From the NCBI RefSeq assembly GCF_018613795.1, contig NZ_JAGGPN010000020.1, forward strand, positions 368,862 through 432,861: a DNA stretch of 64,000 bases. Reading direction: 5' to 3'. This stretch comes from Arthrobacter sp. ISL-65. Lineage in GTDB: Bacteria > Actinomycetota > Actinomycetes > Actinomycetales > Micrococcaceae. Below are positions 45,565-60,027 of the stretch, in pieces (positions within the stretch are counted from its first letter, which is position 1; each line of letters begins with the position of its first letter). The notes under the pieces are model-generated. The model was given only the letters and a program-made list of their open reading frames with translations. It made no database searches and was not told the DNA's origin. The translations under genes and the position numbers were made by a program.

Positions 45565-46653
45565 TCAGTAGCGCCGGGAGACCGCAGACATGGGGCATTC
45601 GAAGCCGCGTCCCGCAGCGAGCCCCACCTCATTGAGGTACCGGACAATGATCCCGAATGACGCGGCCAGCGTGGTCTCGGTAAAGGGAATTCCCTGTGTT
45701 TTGCAGTGCTGGCGCACCATCGCTGTTGCCTTATGCAGGTGGGGCCGGGCCATGTCGGGGAAGAGGTGATGCTCCACCTGGCGGTTCAGGCCGCCGAGCA
45801 GGATGTCCATGTACCGGCCGCCGGAAATGTTGCGTGATGTAAGCACCTGGCGGCTGAGGAAGTCAACGCGGCTGTCCGCCGGAAGGACCGGCATGCCCTT
45901 GTGGTTGGGTGCAAAAGACGCACCCATGTAGAAACCGAAAACAGCGAGCTGCACGCCTATGAAGGCGGCAGCCATGCCCAGCGGCAGGAAGGTGAAGGCC
46001 AGGGCGGGCAGGCTGCCGAGGCGGACAAGCAGGATGGGAAGCTCTACCCAGCGGTGCGTGACCTTGGCCCGGCGGAGGACGAACTTCACCGAATCGATCT
46101 GAAGTCCCAGGCCCACCAGGAACAGCAGCGGGAAGAAGAACCAGCCCTGCTTGCGGGTCAGGAAAGCGAACCTGCCCTGCCGGTCGGCCACCGCTTCAGT
46201 GTGGAACGCGATGGGACCGGGGGCGATGTCCGGGTCCTTGGAGATCACGTTCGGGTGGTTGTGGTGCGCACCGTGCTTCTGCTCCCACCAGGAGTAGCTC
46301 ATGCCGGCCACGGAGGTGGCCAGGATGCGGGCGGTCCAGTCGTTGGCCCGGCGGGAGGCGAAAATCTGACGGTGCCCGGCCTCATGGGCCAGGAAGCTCA
46401 GCTGGGTGCAGAGGATGCCCACCGCGGCAGCGATCAGGAGTTGGAACCAGCTGTCGCCGATCAGCGCGAAACCGAACCAGGCCGCGGTCATCAGGAGAAC
46501 CAGGCTGGAAAACAGGGTGATGTAGAAACCCACGCGGCGCTCGAGCAGCCCGGCTGCCTTGACGCTCTTAAGGAGTTCGGAATAGCTCGCCACAACGGCG
46601 TTTGGTTGCCGGACACGCGTCTGCGGGCGCTCCGAAGTGGTGGTGGGGGTCAT
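45565..46653 (-). CDS. Membrane fatty acid desaturase
   Basis: A 362-residue di-iron acyl desaturase. The three histidine boxes are present: HEAGH (first), HGAHHNHPN (second) and QVEHHLFP (third). The third, with a leading Gln, is typical of the front-end and Delta-6-like actinobacterial group. About four membrane segments anchor it in the cytoplasmic membrane. It would introduce double bonds into membrane acyl chains, with regiochemistry not readable. The start is ATG 46653, divergent from argC across 184 bases that carry the ARG-box-like region near argC. Confidence 0.92.
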   Translation of the reverse strand: MTPTTTSERPQTRVRQPNAVVASYSELLKSVKAAGLLERRVGFYITLFSSLVLLMTAAWFGFALIGDSWFQLLIAAAVGILCTQLSFLAHEAGHRQIFASRRANDWTARILATSVAGMSYSWWEQKHGAHHNHPNVISKDPDIAPGPIAFHTEAVADRQGRFAFLTRKQGWFFFPLLFLVGLGLQIDSVKFVLRRAKVTHRWVELPILLVRLGSLPALAFTFLPLGMAAAFIGVQLAVFGFYMGASFAPNHKGMPVLPADSRVDFLSRQVLTSRNISGGRYMDILLGGLNRQVEHHLFPDMARPHLHKATAMVRQHCKTQGIPFTETTLAASFGIIVRYLNEVGLAAGRGFECPMSAVSRRY

Positions 46654-46786
46654 GGACGCGGCGCCTCGTAACTGTCACGGGCAACGCTGCAGCCGACATT
46701 CGGACCGCACGGTCAAGCTCACCCTCCTGCCAGCATACGCTGACGCTCCAAACCACCGGGCAGTGGGTTTACGGGCAGAATCCATC

Positions 46787-49032
<2,246 letters not shown>

Positions 49033-49062
49033 ATCCGCCGGCAACCCTGGAGAACCAGCCGC

Positions 49063-50022
49063 ATGAACACCCAGACCCGCGAGTCAACGTCCATGAGTGA
49101 TGCCCAAGACAAGGCAGGCACCCTCATCGAAGCCCTGCCGTGGATCCAGCGCTTTGCCGGAACCACCATGGTGATCAAGTACGGCGGCAACGCCATGGTC
49201 AACGACGAGCTGCGCCGCGCCTTCGCCGAGGACGTCGTGTTCCTCCACCACGTGGGCATCCACCCCGTGGTGGTGCATGGCGGCGGTCCGCAGATCAACT
49301 CGATGCTGGGCCGGCTCGGCATCGAGTCGGAGTTCAAGGGCGGCCTGCGCGTGACCACGCCCGAGGCCATGGATGTGGTGCGCATGGTCCTCACCGGCCA
49401 GGTGGGCCGGGAACTGGTGGGCCTGATCAACTCGCACGGGCCCTACGCCGTCGGCATGTCCGGTGAAGACGGCGGCCTGCTGCGTGCCGTCCGCACCGGA
49501 ACCGTCGTTGACGGCGAGCAGGTGGACCTCGGGCTCGTGGGCGAGGTGGTGGGAGTTGACCCCGCCGGCATCGTGGACATTCTCGACGCCGGCCGGATCC
49601 CCGTGATCTCCACCGTCGCCCCGGAGATCACCGACGCCGGCGAAGGCGTGACGGGCACCGCGCGGTTCCAGCCCACCGGCCAGGTCCTGAACGTCAACGC
49701 GGACACCGCAGCGGCGGCCGTTGCCTCCGCGCTGGGCGCCTCCAAGCTGGTCATCCTGACCGACGTCGAAGGCCTCTACGCCAACTGGCCGGACAAATCC
49801 TCGCTCATTTCCTCCCTGACGGCCTCCGAGCTGCGGGACATGCTACCCAGCCTCGAATCAGGCATGATTCCCAAGATGGCCGCCTGCCTTAAGGCGATCG
49901 ACGAGGGCGTGGAGCGGGCGCACATTGTGGACGGCCGGCTGCCCCACTCAATGCTTCTTGAAACATTTACGACGGCGGGCATCGGCACCCAGGTGGTCCC
50001 GGACGAGGAGACGAACGCATGA
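49063..50022 (+). CDS. argB: Acetylglutamate kinase
   Basis: A 319-residue amino acid kinase. The N-terminal helix ([14 protein letters not shown]) precedes VIKYGGNAM for ATP binding. [11 protein letters not shown] and the C-terminal [24 protein letters not shown] bind substrate. The N-terminal helix is the type seen in arginine-inhibited hexameric kinases, so feedback control is likely. ATG at 49063 follows GGAGAACC; ATG 49093 is an alternative. It overlaps argD by four bases (ATGA). Confidence 0.96.
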   Translation: MNTQTRESTSMSDAQDKAGTLIEALPWIQRFAGTTMVIKYGGNAMVNDELRRAFAEDVVFLHHVGIHPVVVHGGGPQINSMLGRLGIESEFKGGLRVTTPEAMDVVRMVLTGQVGRELVGLINSHGPYAVGMSGEDGGLLRAVRTGTVVDGEQVDLGLVGEVVGVDPAGIVDILDAGRIPVISTVAPEITDAGEGVTGTARFQPTGQVLNVNADTAAAAVASALGASKLVILTDVEGLYANWPDKSSLISSLTASELRDMLPSLESGMIPKMAACLKAIDEGVERAHIVDGRLPHSMLLETFTTAGIGTQVVPDEETNA

Positions 50023-51308
50023 ACACCATGGAGAATCTCGACAAGCTCGATCAACGGAGCCCGGTAACGGAGCTGGTTGAAACCAGCGGCCACGCAGGCT
50101 CCGAGTGGCTGGCGCGCTACTCCTCGTCGCTGATGGGTGTGTTCGGCACGCCCCAGCGGGTGCTGGTCCGCGGCGCGGGCTGCCTTGTCTGGGACGCCGA
50201 CGGCAAGGAATACCTGGACCTCCTGGGCGGCATCGCCGTCAACGCGCTGGGCCACGCCCACCCGTTCGTGACCTCGGTGATCTCCAGCCAGCTGGCCACC
50301 CTGGGGCACGTGTCCAACTTCTTCACCAGCCCCACCCAGATCGCGCTGGCCGAAAAACTGCTGGAACTCAGTGCAGCGCCGGCCGGGTCCAAGGTGTTCT
50401 TCACCAACTCCGGCACGGAGGCCAACGAGGCCGCCTTCAAGCTGGCCCGCCGGAACTCGGGTTCCTCCTCCGGGGAGGCCGGCGGCAAGCGCCGCACCCG
50501 GATCATCGCGCTCGAAGGCGCATTCCACGGCCGGACCATGGGCGCACTGGCACTCACCGCAAAAGAGGCGTACCGCGCGCCCTTCGAGCCCATGCCCGGC
50601 GGCGTTGAGCACATCCCGTTCGGGGACATCGAGGCGCTGCGCAACGCCGTCGATGACACCGTGGCTGCCGTCTTCCTGGAGCCGATCCAGGGCGAGGCAG
50701 GCGTCCGGCCCCTTCCGGCCGGCTACCTGAAGGCCGCCCGCGAGTTCACGGCGGAGGCCGGTGCCCTGCTGATCCTGGACGAGGTGCAGACCGGCATCGC
50801 CCGTACGGGCAAGTGGTTGGCCAGCGAGGACGCCGGCATCGTGCCGGACGCAATCACCCTGGCCAAGGGCCTCGGCGGCGGTTTCCCGATCGGTGCGCTC
50901 GTCACGTTCGGCGAGCAGACGTCGTCGCTGCTGTCCGCAGGGCAGCACGGCACCACGTTCGGCGGCAACCCGGTGGCCACCGCGGCGGCCCTTGCCACCC
51001 TGCACGCCATCGAAAGCCAGCACGTGCTGGACAACGTCCGCGCTGTCGGTGGGCATGTCCGGCAGTCGCTGGCCGCCGTCGATGGTGTCATCGAGGTGCG
51101 TGGCGAGGGCCTGCTGATCGGCTTCGACCTGGACGCCGACGTCGCCCCTGCCGCGGTGACCGCAGCCCTGGACGCCGGCTTCATCATCAACAGCCCCGGC
51201 CCCCGCACCATCCGCCTGGCCCCGCCGCTCATCCTGACCACCGAGCAGGCAGACCGTTTCCTGGCCGCCCTTCCGGCCATCCTGCAAACCGCAAAGGACG
51301 CACAGTGA
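50019..51308 (+). CDS. argD: Acetylornithine aminotransferase
   Basis: A 429-residue class III PLP transaminase. Motifs are [34 protein letters not shown], the PLP aspartate in [17 protein letters not shown], and the Schiff-base lysine in [16 protein letters not shown] poorly conserved insertion [11 protein letters not shown] lies between conserved blocks. It overlaps argB at its start and argF at its stop by four bases each, consistent with coupled translation. Confidence 0.96.
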   Translation: MNTMENLDKLDQRSPVTELVETSGHAGSEWLARYSSSLMGVFGTPQRVLVRGAGCLVWDADGKEYLDLLGGIAVNALGHAHPFVTSVISSQLATLGHVSNFFTSPTQIALAEKLLELSAAPAGSKVFFTNSGTEANEAAFKLARRNSGSSSGEAGGKRRTRIIALEGAFHGRTMGALALTAKEAYRAPFEPMPGGVEHIPFGDIEALRNAVDDTVAAVFLEPIQGEAGVRPLPAGYLKAAREFTAEAGALLILDEVQTGIARTGKWLASEDAGIVPDAITLAKGLGGGFPIGALVTFGEQTSSLLSAGQHGTTFGGNPVATAAALATLHAIESQHVLDNVRAVGGHVRQSLAAVDGVIEVRGEGLLIGFDLDADVAPAAVTAALDAGFIINSPGPRTIRLAPPLILTTEQADRFLAALPAILQTAKDAQ

Positions 51309-52300
51309 CTTCCACCGGCACCATCCGCCACTTCCTCAAGGACACGGACCTGAGCCCTGCCGAGCAGGCGGAAGTCCTGGAACTCGCGGGACGCATGAAA
51401 GCAGCGCCGTACAGCGTCCAGCCGTTCGCCGCCGAAGGCAGCGGACGCAAAACTGTCGCCGTCATCTTCGACAAGACCTCCACCCGGACCCGGGTCTCCT
51501 TCGCCACCGGCGTGGCGGACATGGGCGGTAATGCCCTCATCATCAACCCGGGAGAGGCCCAGATCGGCCACAAGGAATCGGTGGAGGACACCGCCAAGGT
51601 CCTGGAGCGCATGGTTTCCACCATCGTCTGGCGCACCGGCGCGCACTCCGGCCTCGTTGCCATGGCCGAAAACTCTAAAGTTCCGGTTATCAACGCCCTG
51701 TGCGACGACTACCACCCCTGCCAACTGCTGGCTGATCTCCTGACCGTCAAGGAGCACAAGGGCGAACTCACGGGGCTCACCATGGCCTACCTCGGTGACG
51801 CCGCCAACAACATGGCGAACTCCTACCTCCTGGCCGGCGTCACGGCAGGCATGCACGTCCGCATCGCCGGTCCCGAGGGCTACCTGCCTGCGGCCGGCAT
51901 CGTGGCCGCTGCCGAGGAACGTGCTGCCGAAACCGGCGGATCCGTCCTCATCACGACGGACGCGGCGGAGGCACTCAAGGGAGCCGACGTCGTGGCCACC
52001 GACACCTGGGTTTCCATGGGCCAGGAAGCGGAAAAGGAAGCACGGATGAAGCTGTTCCGTGAATACTCCGTGGACGAGGCTGCGCTGGCGCAGGCTGCCG
52101 CTGACGCCGTCGTGCTGCACTGCCTTCCCGCCTACCGCGGCTACGAAATCTCGGCCGGCGTGATTGATGGCCCGCAGTCCATCGTGTGGGACGAGGCCGA
52201 GAACCGCCTGCACGCGCAGAAGGGGCTCATGGCTTGGCTCATGCACCAGTCCGGGCTGGCCGTCGTCGACGGACTGCGGCCCCTGGCAGGGCAGGCGTAG
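51305..52300 (+). CDS. argF: Ornithine carbamoyltransferase
   Basis: A 331-residue enzyme that forms citrulline from ornithine and carbamoyl phosphate. The carbamoyl phosphate loop STRTR, the HPCQ motif and the ornithine-binding HCLPAYRG are all present, with SMGQEAEKEARMKLF supplying the SMG loop. GTG at 51305 overlaps the argD stop. The frame is open much farther upstream, inside argD, but that reading is discarded. Confidence 0.96.
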   Translation: MTSTGTIRHFLKDTDLSPAEQAEVLELAGRMKAAPYSVQPFAAEGSGRKTVAVIFDKTSTRTRVSFATGVADMGGNALIINPGEAQIGHKESVEDTAKVLERMVSTIVWRTGAHSGLVAMAENSKVPVINALCDDYHPCQLLADLLTVKEHKGELTGLTMAYLGDAANNMANSYLLAGVTAGMHVRIAGPEGYLPAAGIVAAAEERAAETGGSVLITTDAAEALKGADVVATDTWVSMGQEAEKEARMKLFREYSVDEAALAQAAADAVVLHCLPAYRGYEISAGVIDGPQSIVWDEAENRLHAQKGLMAWLMHQSGLAVVDGLRPLAGQA

Positions 52301-52831
52301 TTGTCCGTCCCCGCTCCCGCGCCCGGCGCGAGCCCGGCCACCAAGACGGCCCGCCAGGCGCGGATCACCGCGATCCTGACCGGCGAATCGGTGCGTTCGC
52401 AGGCCGAGCTTGCGGCGCTGCTCGCGGACGACGGCGTACAGGTCACCCAGGCCACGCTGTCGCGTGACCTGGTGGAGCTTGGTGCTGTCCGCGTCCGCGG
52501 CAAGGAAGGCGTGCTGGTGTACGCCGTCCCCGGTGAAGGCGGGGAGCGGGCGGCCAAGAGCGGGGTCAGCCAGGAAATCCTCGATGCCAGGCTGGCACGG
52601 CTGTGCGGCGAACTGCTGGTCACGGCGGAGGCCTCGGCCAACATCGCGGTGCTCCGGACGCCGCCGGGCGCGGCAAACTTCCTCGCCCTCGCCATCGACC
52701 ATTCAGTGATGCCCTCGATCCTGGGCACCATCGCCGGGGATGACACCGTGCTGCTTGTGGCCCGGGACCCGCTGGGCGGGCCGGAATTGGCCGCCCGGTT
52801 CCTGCAGCTCGCCGAGGAAGCCGGCCAGTAA
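52301..52831 (+). CDS. argR: Arginine repressor ArgR
   Basis: A 176-residue repressor. The N-terminal winged helix shows [24 protein letters not shown] and the recognition segment [19 protein letters not shown]. The C-terminal domain has the arginine and hexamer motif [22 protein letters not shown] and [18 protein letters not shown] at 52301 immediately follows the argF stop. It very likely represses the cluster through the ARG-box-like region before argC. Confidence 0.95.
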   Translation: MSVPAPAPGASPATKTARQARITAILTGESVRSQAELAALLADDGVQVTQATLSRDLVELGAVRVRGKEGVLVYAVPGEGGERAAKSGVSQEILDARLARLCGELLVTAEASANIAVLRTPPGAANFLALAIDHSVMPSILGTIAGDDTVLLVARDPLGGPELAARFLQLAEEAGQ

Positions 52832-52891
52832 GCCGGCCGCTTCCTTCCAAGACAAACAAAAAACAGAAACAACAACTAAGGAGCATATTCC

Positions 52892-55512
<2,621 letters not shown>

Positions 55513-55534
55513 GGCATCGCCCGCCCGCCTCTGC

Positions 55535-55593
55535 GCGAGATGGCACTTTGCGGCAATGTTTTTCGAAAACACTGCCGTCAAGTGCCATCTCGC
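55535..55593. repeat. 59-base palindromic intergenic element after argH
   Basis: Exact 14-base outer arms (55535-55548, GCGAGATGGCACTT; 55580-55593, its complement) enclose inner complementary stretches GGCA...TGCC and TGTTTT...AAAACA around TTCG. It is too elaborate for an ordinary terminator and has the form of REP-like dispersed elements, though it may also stop the argGH transcript. Confidence 0.75.
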
Positions 55594-55632
55594 TGGCGTT
55601 AACCGGCGATGACGCTCGGTTAGGATGGCGCC

Positions 55633-56409
55633 ATGACCGCGATCACACCTGACACTTTGCGCGCCGAACTCCACAAAGCGGCCGACGCCGTTTCCTCCCT
55701 GGCAGCGAAACTCACCGAGGCTGACGTCCCGGCTCCCTCGGCCCTTCCGGGCTGGACCCGCGGGCACGTGCTGGCGCACATCGCCGGCATCTCCAACGCG
55801 ATGGCCCGGCAGCTCGAGTTCGCCGCGCGCGGCGAAACAGTAGAGCTGTACGACGGCGGCTATGACGGCCGCACGAAGGCCATCGAAATGAGCGCCGGGC
55901 ATGCACTGGACCAGCACCGCGCAGACCTGGACTCAGCGCTGGAGCGGGCGCTGCGCGCTTTCGATTCGTTGGATGCGGATGCCGGTGGGGATGCCGGCAA
56001 CGCTGCTGCGGGTGATGCCGGCGGCTGGCGCGCACCCATTTCCTACCGCGGGGGAGTGGTGCTGGACGGCGGCTTCGCGCTCTGGCGCGAGCTTGTGATC
56101 CACGCGTCCGACCTCAACACCGGCCGCGGCCCGGAAACGTGGAGCAGGCCGTTCTGTGAGCATCTGTTCACCTTTTTGGCCGCACGCGTTCCGGAGGAGC
56201 AGAAGCTGGTGCTGCAGCCGCTTGGCATGCCTCCGGTGGTGATCGGCGCCGGCGGCCGCTCCACGGTGATTAGTGGCATGGTCACGGATATCGCCGCCTG
56301 GCTCGCCGGACGGGAGCCGTCGCTGGGCAGCCTGCGCGCTTCAGCAGCGGCCGACGGCGTGGACCTGCCGGAACTGCTGCCGTGGCCTTCCGGGGTTCCG
56401 GCGAAATAG
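55633..56409 (+). CDS. Maleylpyruvate isomerase-type mycothiol-dependent enzyme
   Basis: A 258-residue protein of the DinB-like superfamily. The N-terminal MDMPI domain shows SALPGWTRGHVLAHIAGISNAMARQLE, with the first metal-ligand histidine in LAHIA, and a later WRELVIHASDLNTG with the final ligand histidine. The C-terminal sterol-carrier-like part follows. Such enzymes use mycothiol as co-substrate, which fits an actinobacterium. The substrate is unknown. It converges on ogt with only 16 bases between stops. Confidence 0.87.
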   Translation: MTAITPDTLRAELHKAADAVSSLAAKLTEADVPAPSALPGWTRGHVLAHIAGISNAMARQLEFAARGETVELYDGGYDGRTKAIEMSAGHALDQHRADLDSALERALRAFDSLDADAGGDAGNAAAGDAGGWRAPISYRGGVVLDGGFALWRELVIHASDLNTGRGPETWSRPFCEHLFTFLAARVPEEQKLVLQPLGMPPVVIGAGGRSTVISGMVTDIAAWLAGREPSLGSLRASAAADGVDLPELLPWPSGVPAK

Positions 56410-56425
56410 CTGGAGGTGCAGTGGT

Positions 56426-56950
56426 TCAGGGTGCCACAGATAAACCGGCGGCGAGCCCCTGCTTTTCGCGGGCCAGCAGACTTTCCTTGATCCGCAGCCC
56501 CCAGCGGAAGCCGCCCATCGTGCCGTCCGTGCGGACCACCCGGTGGCACGGTACGAATAGCGCGGCGGCGTTGAAGGCGCAGGCGCTGGCGGCGGCCCGG
56601 ACTGCCTTGGCGTTCCCGGACAGCTCAGCGTATTCGGTGTAGGTAACCGGCGCCCCCGGGCTGACGGTGCGGAGCACGTCCCACGCGTGGGCGCGGAACG
56701 GGCCCGATTTCTGCAGGACGGGCACGTTCATGGCAGGAGCCGGATCGCCCGCGTAGAAGGCCTCCACGGCCGCGGAAATCGCCCCGAGATGCTCCACTGC
56801 CTCGTAGGCGTCCGGCAGCAGCTGCGGATGGATCTGGCCCGTCAGCTCCTGTGGGTCGGCCGTCCAGCCCGAGGCGAGCACCACGCCGTCGCGGGCGATG
56901 ATGGTGAACGGCCCGTCCGGCGTTGTCATGCTGAGCAGCTGGGCTTTCAT
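56426..56950 (-). CDS. ogt: Methylated-DNA-protein-cysteine methyltransferase
   Basis: A 174-residue suicide repair protein that transfers methyl groups from O6-methylguanine to its own cysteine. The active site PCHRVVRTDG with preceding FVPC and following GGFRWGLRIKESLL is intact. An N-terminal ribonuclease-like domain precedes it. It starts 18 bases after the stop of the Ada-AlkA fusion gene on the same strand, so the two probably form an alkylation-repair operon. Confidence 0.95.
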   Translation of the reverse strand: MKAQLLSMTTPDGPFTIIARDGVVLASGWTADPQELTGQIHPQLLPDAYEAVEHLGAISAAVEAFYAGDPAPAMNVPVLQKSGPFRAHAWDVLRTVSPGAPVTYTEYAELSGNAKAVRAAASACAFNAAALFVPCHRVVRTDGTMGGFRWGLRIKESLLAREKQGLAAGLSVAP

Positions 56951-56968
56951 TGAACTGTCACTTTCATT

Positions 56969-58582
56969 TCACACTGTCGCTTTCGTTGTCTGCGCCCTGC
57001 CGGCGGCGGGAGTTCGGGACACAGCGGTTTTGGGGGCAGCTGCAGCCGCGCGCCAGAGGTGCATGGTGGCGTACGAACGCCAGGGGCTGACTTCGCGGAA
57101 GTCCGCCGACGGCGCGGCGCCCGGTCCCGGAGTGCGGGTCATTGGGCCGGCGCCGGTTATCGGGCTGGCGCCGGATATCGCCCGGAGGCCGTTGCGTACC
57201 GCAGCGTCGTTGGCGAGGTAGATGTCCGGCGCGCCGATGACCCGCATGGCCACGTATCCCACGGTCCACGGCCCGACGCCCGGCTGCGGCAGCAGCTTGG
57301 CGGAAAGGCTGGGGAGGTCGTCACCGTAGCCAGGGTCCAGCTTGTTTTCGGCCAGCGCCGTGGCAACGGCCAGCAGCGACTCTATCCTGCGCTGCGGGCC
57401 GCGCAGCAGTTCAGCACCGGCTTCGGCGATCTGCGCCGGCGACGGGAACAGCCGGGAAAGCCCGTCGCCCGCGGCCGCGCTGGGACTGCCGGCCGCGGCC
57501 AGCTGCGTGAGGGCCGTGCGCGCGGCGGCCACCGTGATCTGCTGCCCCACCATCGCCCGGATGAGCAGTTCCTGCGGATCCAGGGCGCCCGGCAGGCGGA
57601 TCCCCGGCGCCGCCGCCACGGACGCCGAAAGCCGGGGATCGGCACCGAGCGCGCCGTCAATGGCGACGGGATCGGCGTCGAGGTCAAAAAGCCGACGTAC
57701 CCTGCTCAGCAGGGCCGGCAGATCCCGGAGGTCCACCGCGCCGATGGTGAGCACCAGCGGGCGCCCGTGGGGCCCGCCGTCGTACTTTACAGTTCCGCCC
57801 TCTCCGTTGCCGTTCCCCGTACCGGAGTATTCGACGCCCCTGTATTCCACGCTGAACCGCGCGTCCCCGTGCGGAAGCCGCAATGTCCGGGCATAGGACG
57901 TTGCGGTGCCGATCTCGATCCCCGGAATGGCACGGACGGCGAGGAAGCTGAACACGCCGGGGTCGAACGGTTCGCGGTAGGGGAGCGCCAGCGTGAGTGA
58001 GGTGCTAGCGGCGGCTGACGGATGGTGCCGGGCGGTGCTGCGCAGCGCGGTCGGCGTCATGTCGAACACCTCGGCCACGGTCTCGTTGAACTGGCGGACG
58101 CTGCTGAAGCCCGCGGCAAAGGCGACGTCCGCAAGCTTCATCGTGGTGGAAACCAGCAGCGTGCGTGCGGTCTGGGCCCTGCTGGCCCGGGCCAGGGACA
58201 GGGGACCGGCCCCGAGCTCATGGCTGAGGATCCGGTTCAGCTGCCGGGACGAATAGCCCAAGCGAGAGGCGAGCCCCTCAACGCCGTCGCGGTTGATCAC
58301 GCCGTCATTGATCAGCCGCATGGCCCGGCCGGCAATATCCGAACGGAGGTTCCAGGCCGGTGTGCCCGGCACGGCCTCAGGCAGGCAGCGCTTGCAGGCG
58401 CGGTAGCCGGCGTCGTGGGCGGCGGCGGAGGTCTCATAGAAGGTGACGTTCTCCGCCTTGGGCGTCCTCGCCGGGCACGACGGCCGGCAGTAAATGCCCG
58501 TGGTCCGCACCGCCGTATAGAACTGCCCGTCGAAACGGGTGTCCCGCGCGTCGATGGCGCGGTAGCGCTGCCAGAAGTCCAT
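56969..58582 (-). CDS. Ada-type regulator fused to AlkA 3-methyladenine DNA glycosylase
   Basis: A 537-residue three-part fusion. It has an N-terminal Ada metal domain with four cysteines (CRPSC and ACKRC), which reads DNA phosphotriester damage, then an AraC helix-turn-helix ([28 protein letters not shown]), then AlkA with an N-domain and HhH-GPD ([30 protein letters not shown], with the catalytic aspartate in the final DAAV). One protein can thus sense, activate and repair. ATG 58582 is chosen; the frame is open to 58651. It is upstream of ogt and divergent from mpg. Confidence 0.93.
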   Translation of the reverse strand: MDFWQRYRAIDARDTRFDGQFYTAVRTTGIYCRPSCPARTPKAENVTFYETSAAAHDAGYRACKRCLPEAVPGTPAWNLRSDIAGRAMRLINDGVINRDGVEGLASRLGYSSRQLNRILSHELGAGPLSLARASRAQTARTLLVSTTMKLADVAFAAGFSSVRQFNETVAEVFDMTPTALRSTARHHPSAAASTSLTLALPYREPFDPGVFSFLAVRAIPGIEIGTATSYARTLRLPHGDARFSVEYRGVEYSGTGNGNGEGGTVKYDGGPHGRPLVLTIGAVDLRDLPALLSRVRRLFDLDADPVAIDGALGADPRLSASVAAAPGIRLPGALDPQELLIRAMVGQQITVAAARTALTQLAAAGSPSAAAGDGLSRLFPSPAQIAEAGAELLRGPQRRIESLLAVATALAENKLDPGYGDDLPSLSAKLLPQPGVGPWTVGYVAMRVIGAPDIYLANDAAVRNGLRAISGASPITGAGPMTRTPGPGAAPSADFREVSPWRSYATMHLWRAAAAAPKTAVSRTPAAGRAQTTKATV

Positions 58583-58695
58583 GACTCCATCCTGCCAGTC
58601 CCCAGGGGGCCCTGCTAGCGGAAATCGGACATGGCCGTGGAACGGCTCCACGGGGCAGCAAGCCCGGACAACAGGCGCTTCGGTAAAGTCGGGGC

Positions 58696-59334
58696 ATGAC
58701 CACCAGCGGCCCTGTGCGGCAGTTCCTGTCCGGCGATGCCCGCGAAATCGCCCCGCTGCTCCTTGGTGCCGTCCTGACGCACGACAGCGACGATGGTTCC
58801 GTCGCCGTACGGATCACAGAACTCGAGGCCTACATGGGACCCGTCGATTCACTCCACCCTGATCCCGGCTCCCACACCTACCGCGGACCCACCCGCAGGA
58901 ACGCCCCCATGTTCGGCCCGGCCGGCCACCTTTACGTCTACTTCACGTATGGCATGCACTACTGCGCCAACATCGTCTGCGGCCCGGCGGGCCACGCCTC
59001 CGCCGTCCTCCTGCGTGCGGGTGAAATCGTCGAGGGCCGGGAATTGGCCCTCGCGCGCCGGCCGACGTCGAAAGCCGCCAAGGACCTGGCCAGCGGACCC
59101 GCGCGCCTGGCCACGGCACTCGGGCTGACCACTGAGGACAGCGGGCGGGACGCCCTGGGTTCACCGTTTGGCCTGGTGCTGCCGCCCGCATCCGCCGCCC
59201 ACGTCAGCACGGGGCCGCGGGTCGGCGTCGCCGGTCACGGCGGCACGCACGATTATCCATGGCGGTTCTGGCTCACAGGGGACCCCACCGTGTCCCGCTA
59301 CAAGGCGGCGAAGGCCCGCACGCCGCGGGCGTAG
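58696..59334 (+). CDS. DNA-3-methyladenine glycosylase, AAG/MPG family
   Basis: A 212-residue glycosylase unrelated in fold to AlkA. The catalytic glutamate lies in [52 protein letters not shown] is the MPG family block, with RAGEI later. It removes alkylated and deaminated purines. It is divergent from the Ada-AlkA gene, with 113 bases between, and apt starts 9 bases after its stop, which suggests co-transcription with the purine salvage gene. Confidence 0.93.
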   Translation: MTTSGPVRQFLSGDAREIAPLLLGAVLTHDSDDGSVAVRITELEAYMGPVDSLHPDPGSHTYRGPTRRNAPMFGPAGHLYVYFTYGMHYCANIVCGPAGHASAVLLRAGEIVEGRELALARRPTSKAAKDLASGPARLATALGLTTEDSGRDALGSPFGLVLPPASAAHVSTGPRVGVAGHGGTHDYPWRFWLTGDPTVSRYKAAKARTPRA

Positions 59335-59343
59335 GCTGGACGG

Positions 59344-59901
59344 GTGAACCACAGCGAACAAGCCCCTCCCCCCAGGCCCGGTCCCGTGGACGAACTCATT
59401 TCGGGACTCTGCGCCACCGTTCCGGACTACCCCAAACCCGGAATCACCTTTAAGGACCTGACCCCCGTCTTCGCCGACGGTCCCGCGTTCCGGGCAGTCG
59501 TCGACGCGCTCGTGGAACCGTTCAGGGGGCAGTTCGATGCCGTGGCCGGCGTCGAGGCACGGGGCTTCCTGCTCGCCGCCGCCGCGGCCTACGCCACCGG
59601 CACCGGCGTGGTGACAGTGCGTAAGGCCGGGATGCTGCCGCGCGAGGTGTACTCCGAGGACTACGCGCTGGAATACGGCAACGCCACTCTGGAACTTCAC
59701 ACCACGGACCTGGCCCGCGGCAGCCGGGTGCTGATCCTCGACGACGTCCTCGCCACGGGCGGCACCCTCGGGGCAGCCGCCCGCCTGTTTGAACGCTGCG
59801 GGGTCCACGTCTCGGGCGTGGGCGTGGTGATGGAACTCGGCGAGCTGCGCGGCCGCTCCGCCCTGGCCGGGCACCGCGTGCGGTCACTGCTGCGGCTCTG
59901 A
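59344..59901 (+). CDS. apt: Adenine phosphoribosyltransferase
   Basis: A 185-residue type I phosphoribosyltransferase that salvages adenine to AMP. The family block GITFKDLTPVF, GVEARGFLLAAAAAY, KAGMLPREV and the PRPP motif VLILDDVLATGGTLGAA are present. GTG at 59344 follows the mpg stop by nine bases. Adenine freed by repair glycosylases may be a minor substrate, but this link is speculation. Confidence 0.94.
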   Translation: MNHSEQAPPPRPGPVDELISGLCATVPDYPKPGITFKDLTPVFADGPAFRAVVDALVEPFRGQFDAVAGVEARGFLLAAAAAYATGTGVVTVRKAGMLPREVYSEDYALEYGNATLELHTTDLARGSRVLILDDVLATGGTLGAAARLFERCGVHVSGVGVVMELGELRGRSALAGHRVRSLLRL

Positions 59902-59989
59902 CCAGCGGCCTTGTCGGTGAGTGACGGAGCCGCGCCGTCAGATAACCTGCCAAAAGCTGCTCAACAGCCGCCACGGATGCCGAAAAGGC

Positions 59990-59997
59990 TATAGAAT
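59990..59997 (+). promoter_or_regulatory. -10 region of the HelD-like gene
   Basis: TATAGAAT contains a good TAGAAT -10 hexamer about 31 bases upstream of the start at 60028. The rifamycin-associated element described for some helR genes was looked for between 59902 and 60027 and is absent. Confidence 0.5.
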
Positions 59998-60027
59998 GGA
60001 CGGTCTGTCTTTTGCGATAGGGGAACG

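Noticed and set aside
50813..51304. N-terminal extension of argF into argD
   Set aside because: The extra region is the off-frame reading of argD. The GTG at 51305 in a four-base overlap and the family start agree.
52780..52865. Terminator between argR and argG
   Set aside because: GC-rich arms around the argR stop pair only imperfectly and no U-run follows. The A-rich stretch before argG looks like an unstructured leader instead.
59902..60027. Rifamycin-associated element before the HelD-like gene
   Set aside because: The characteristic GC palindrome is not present on either strand.
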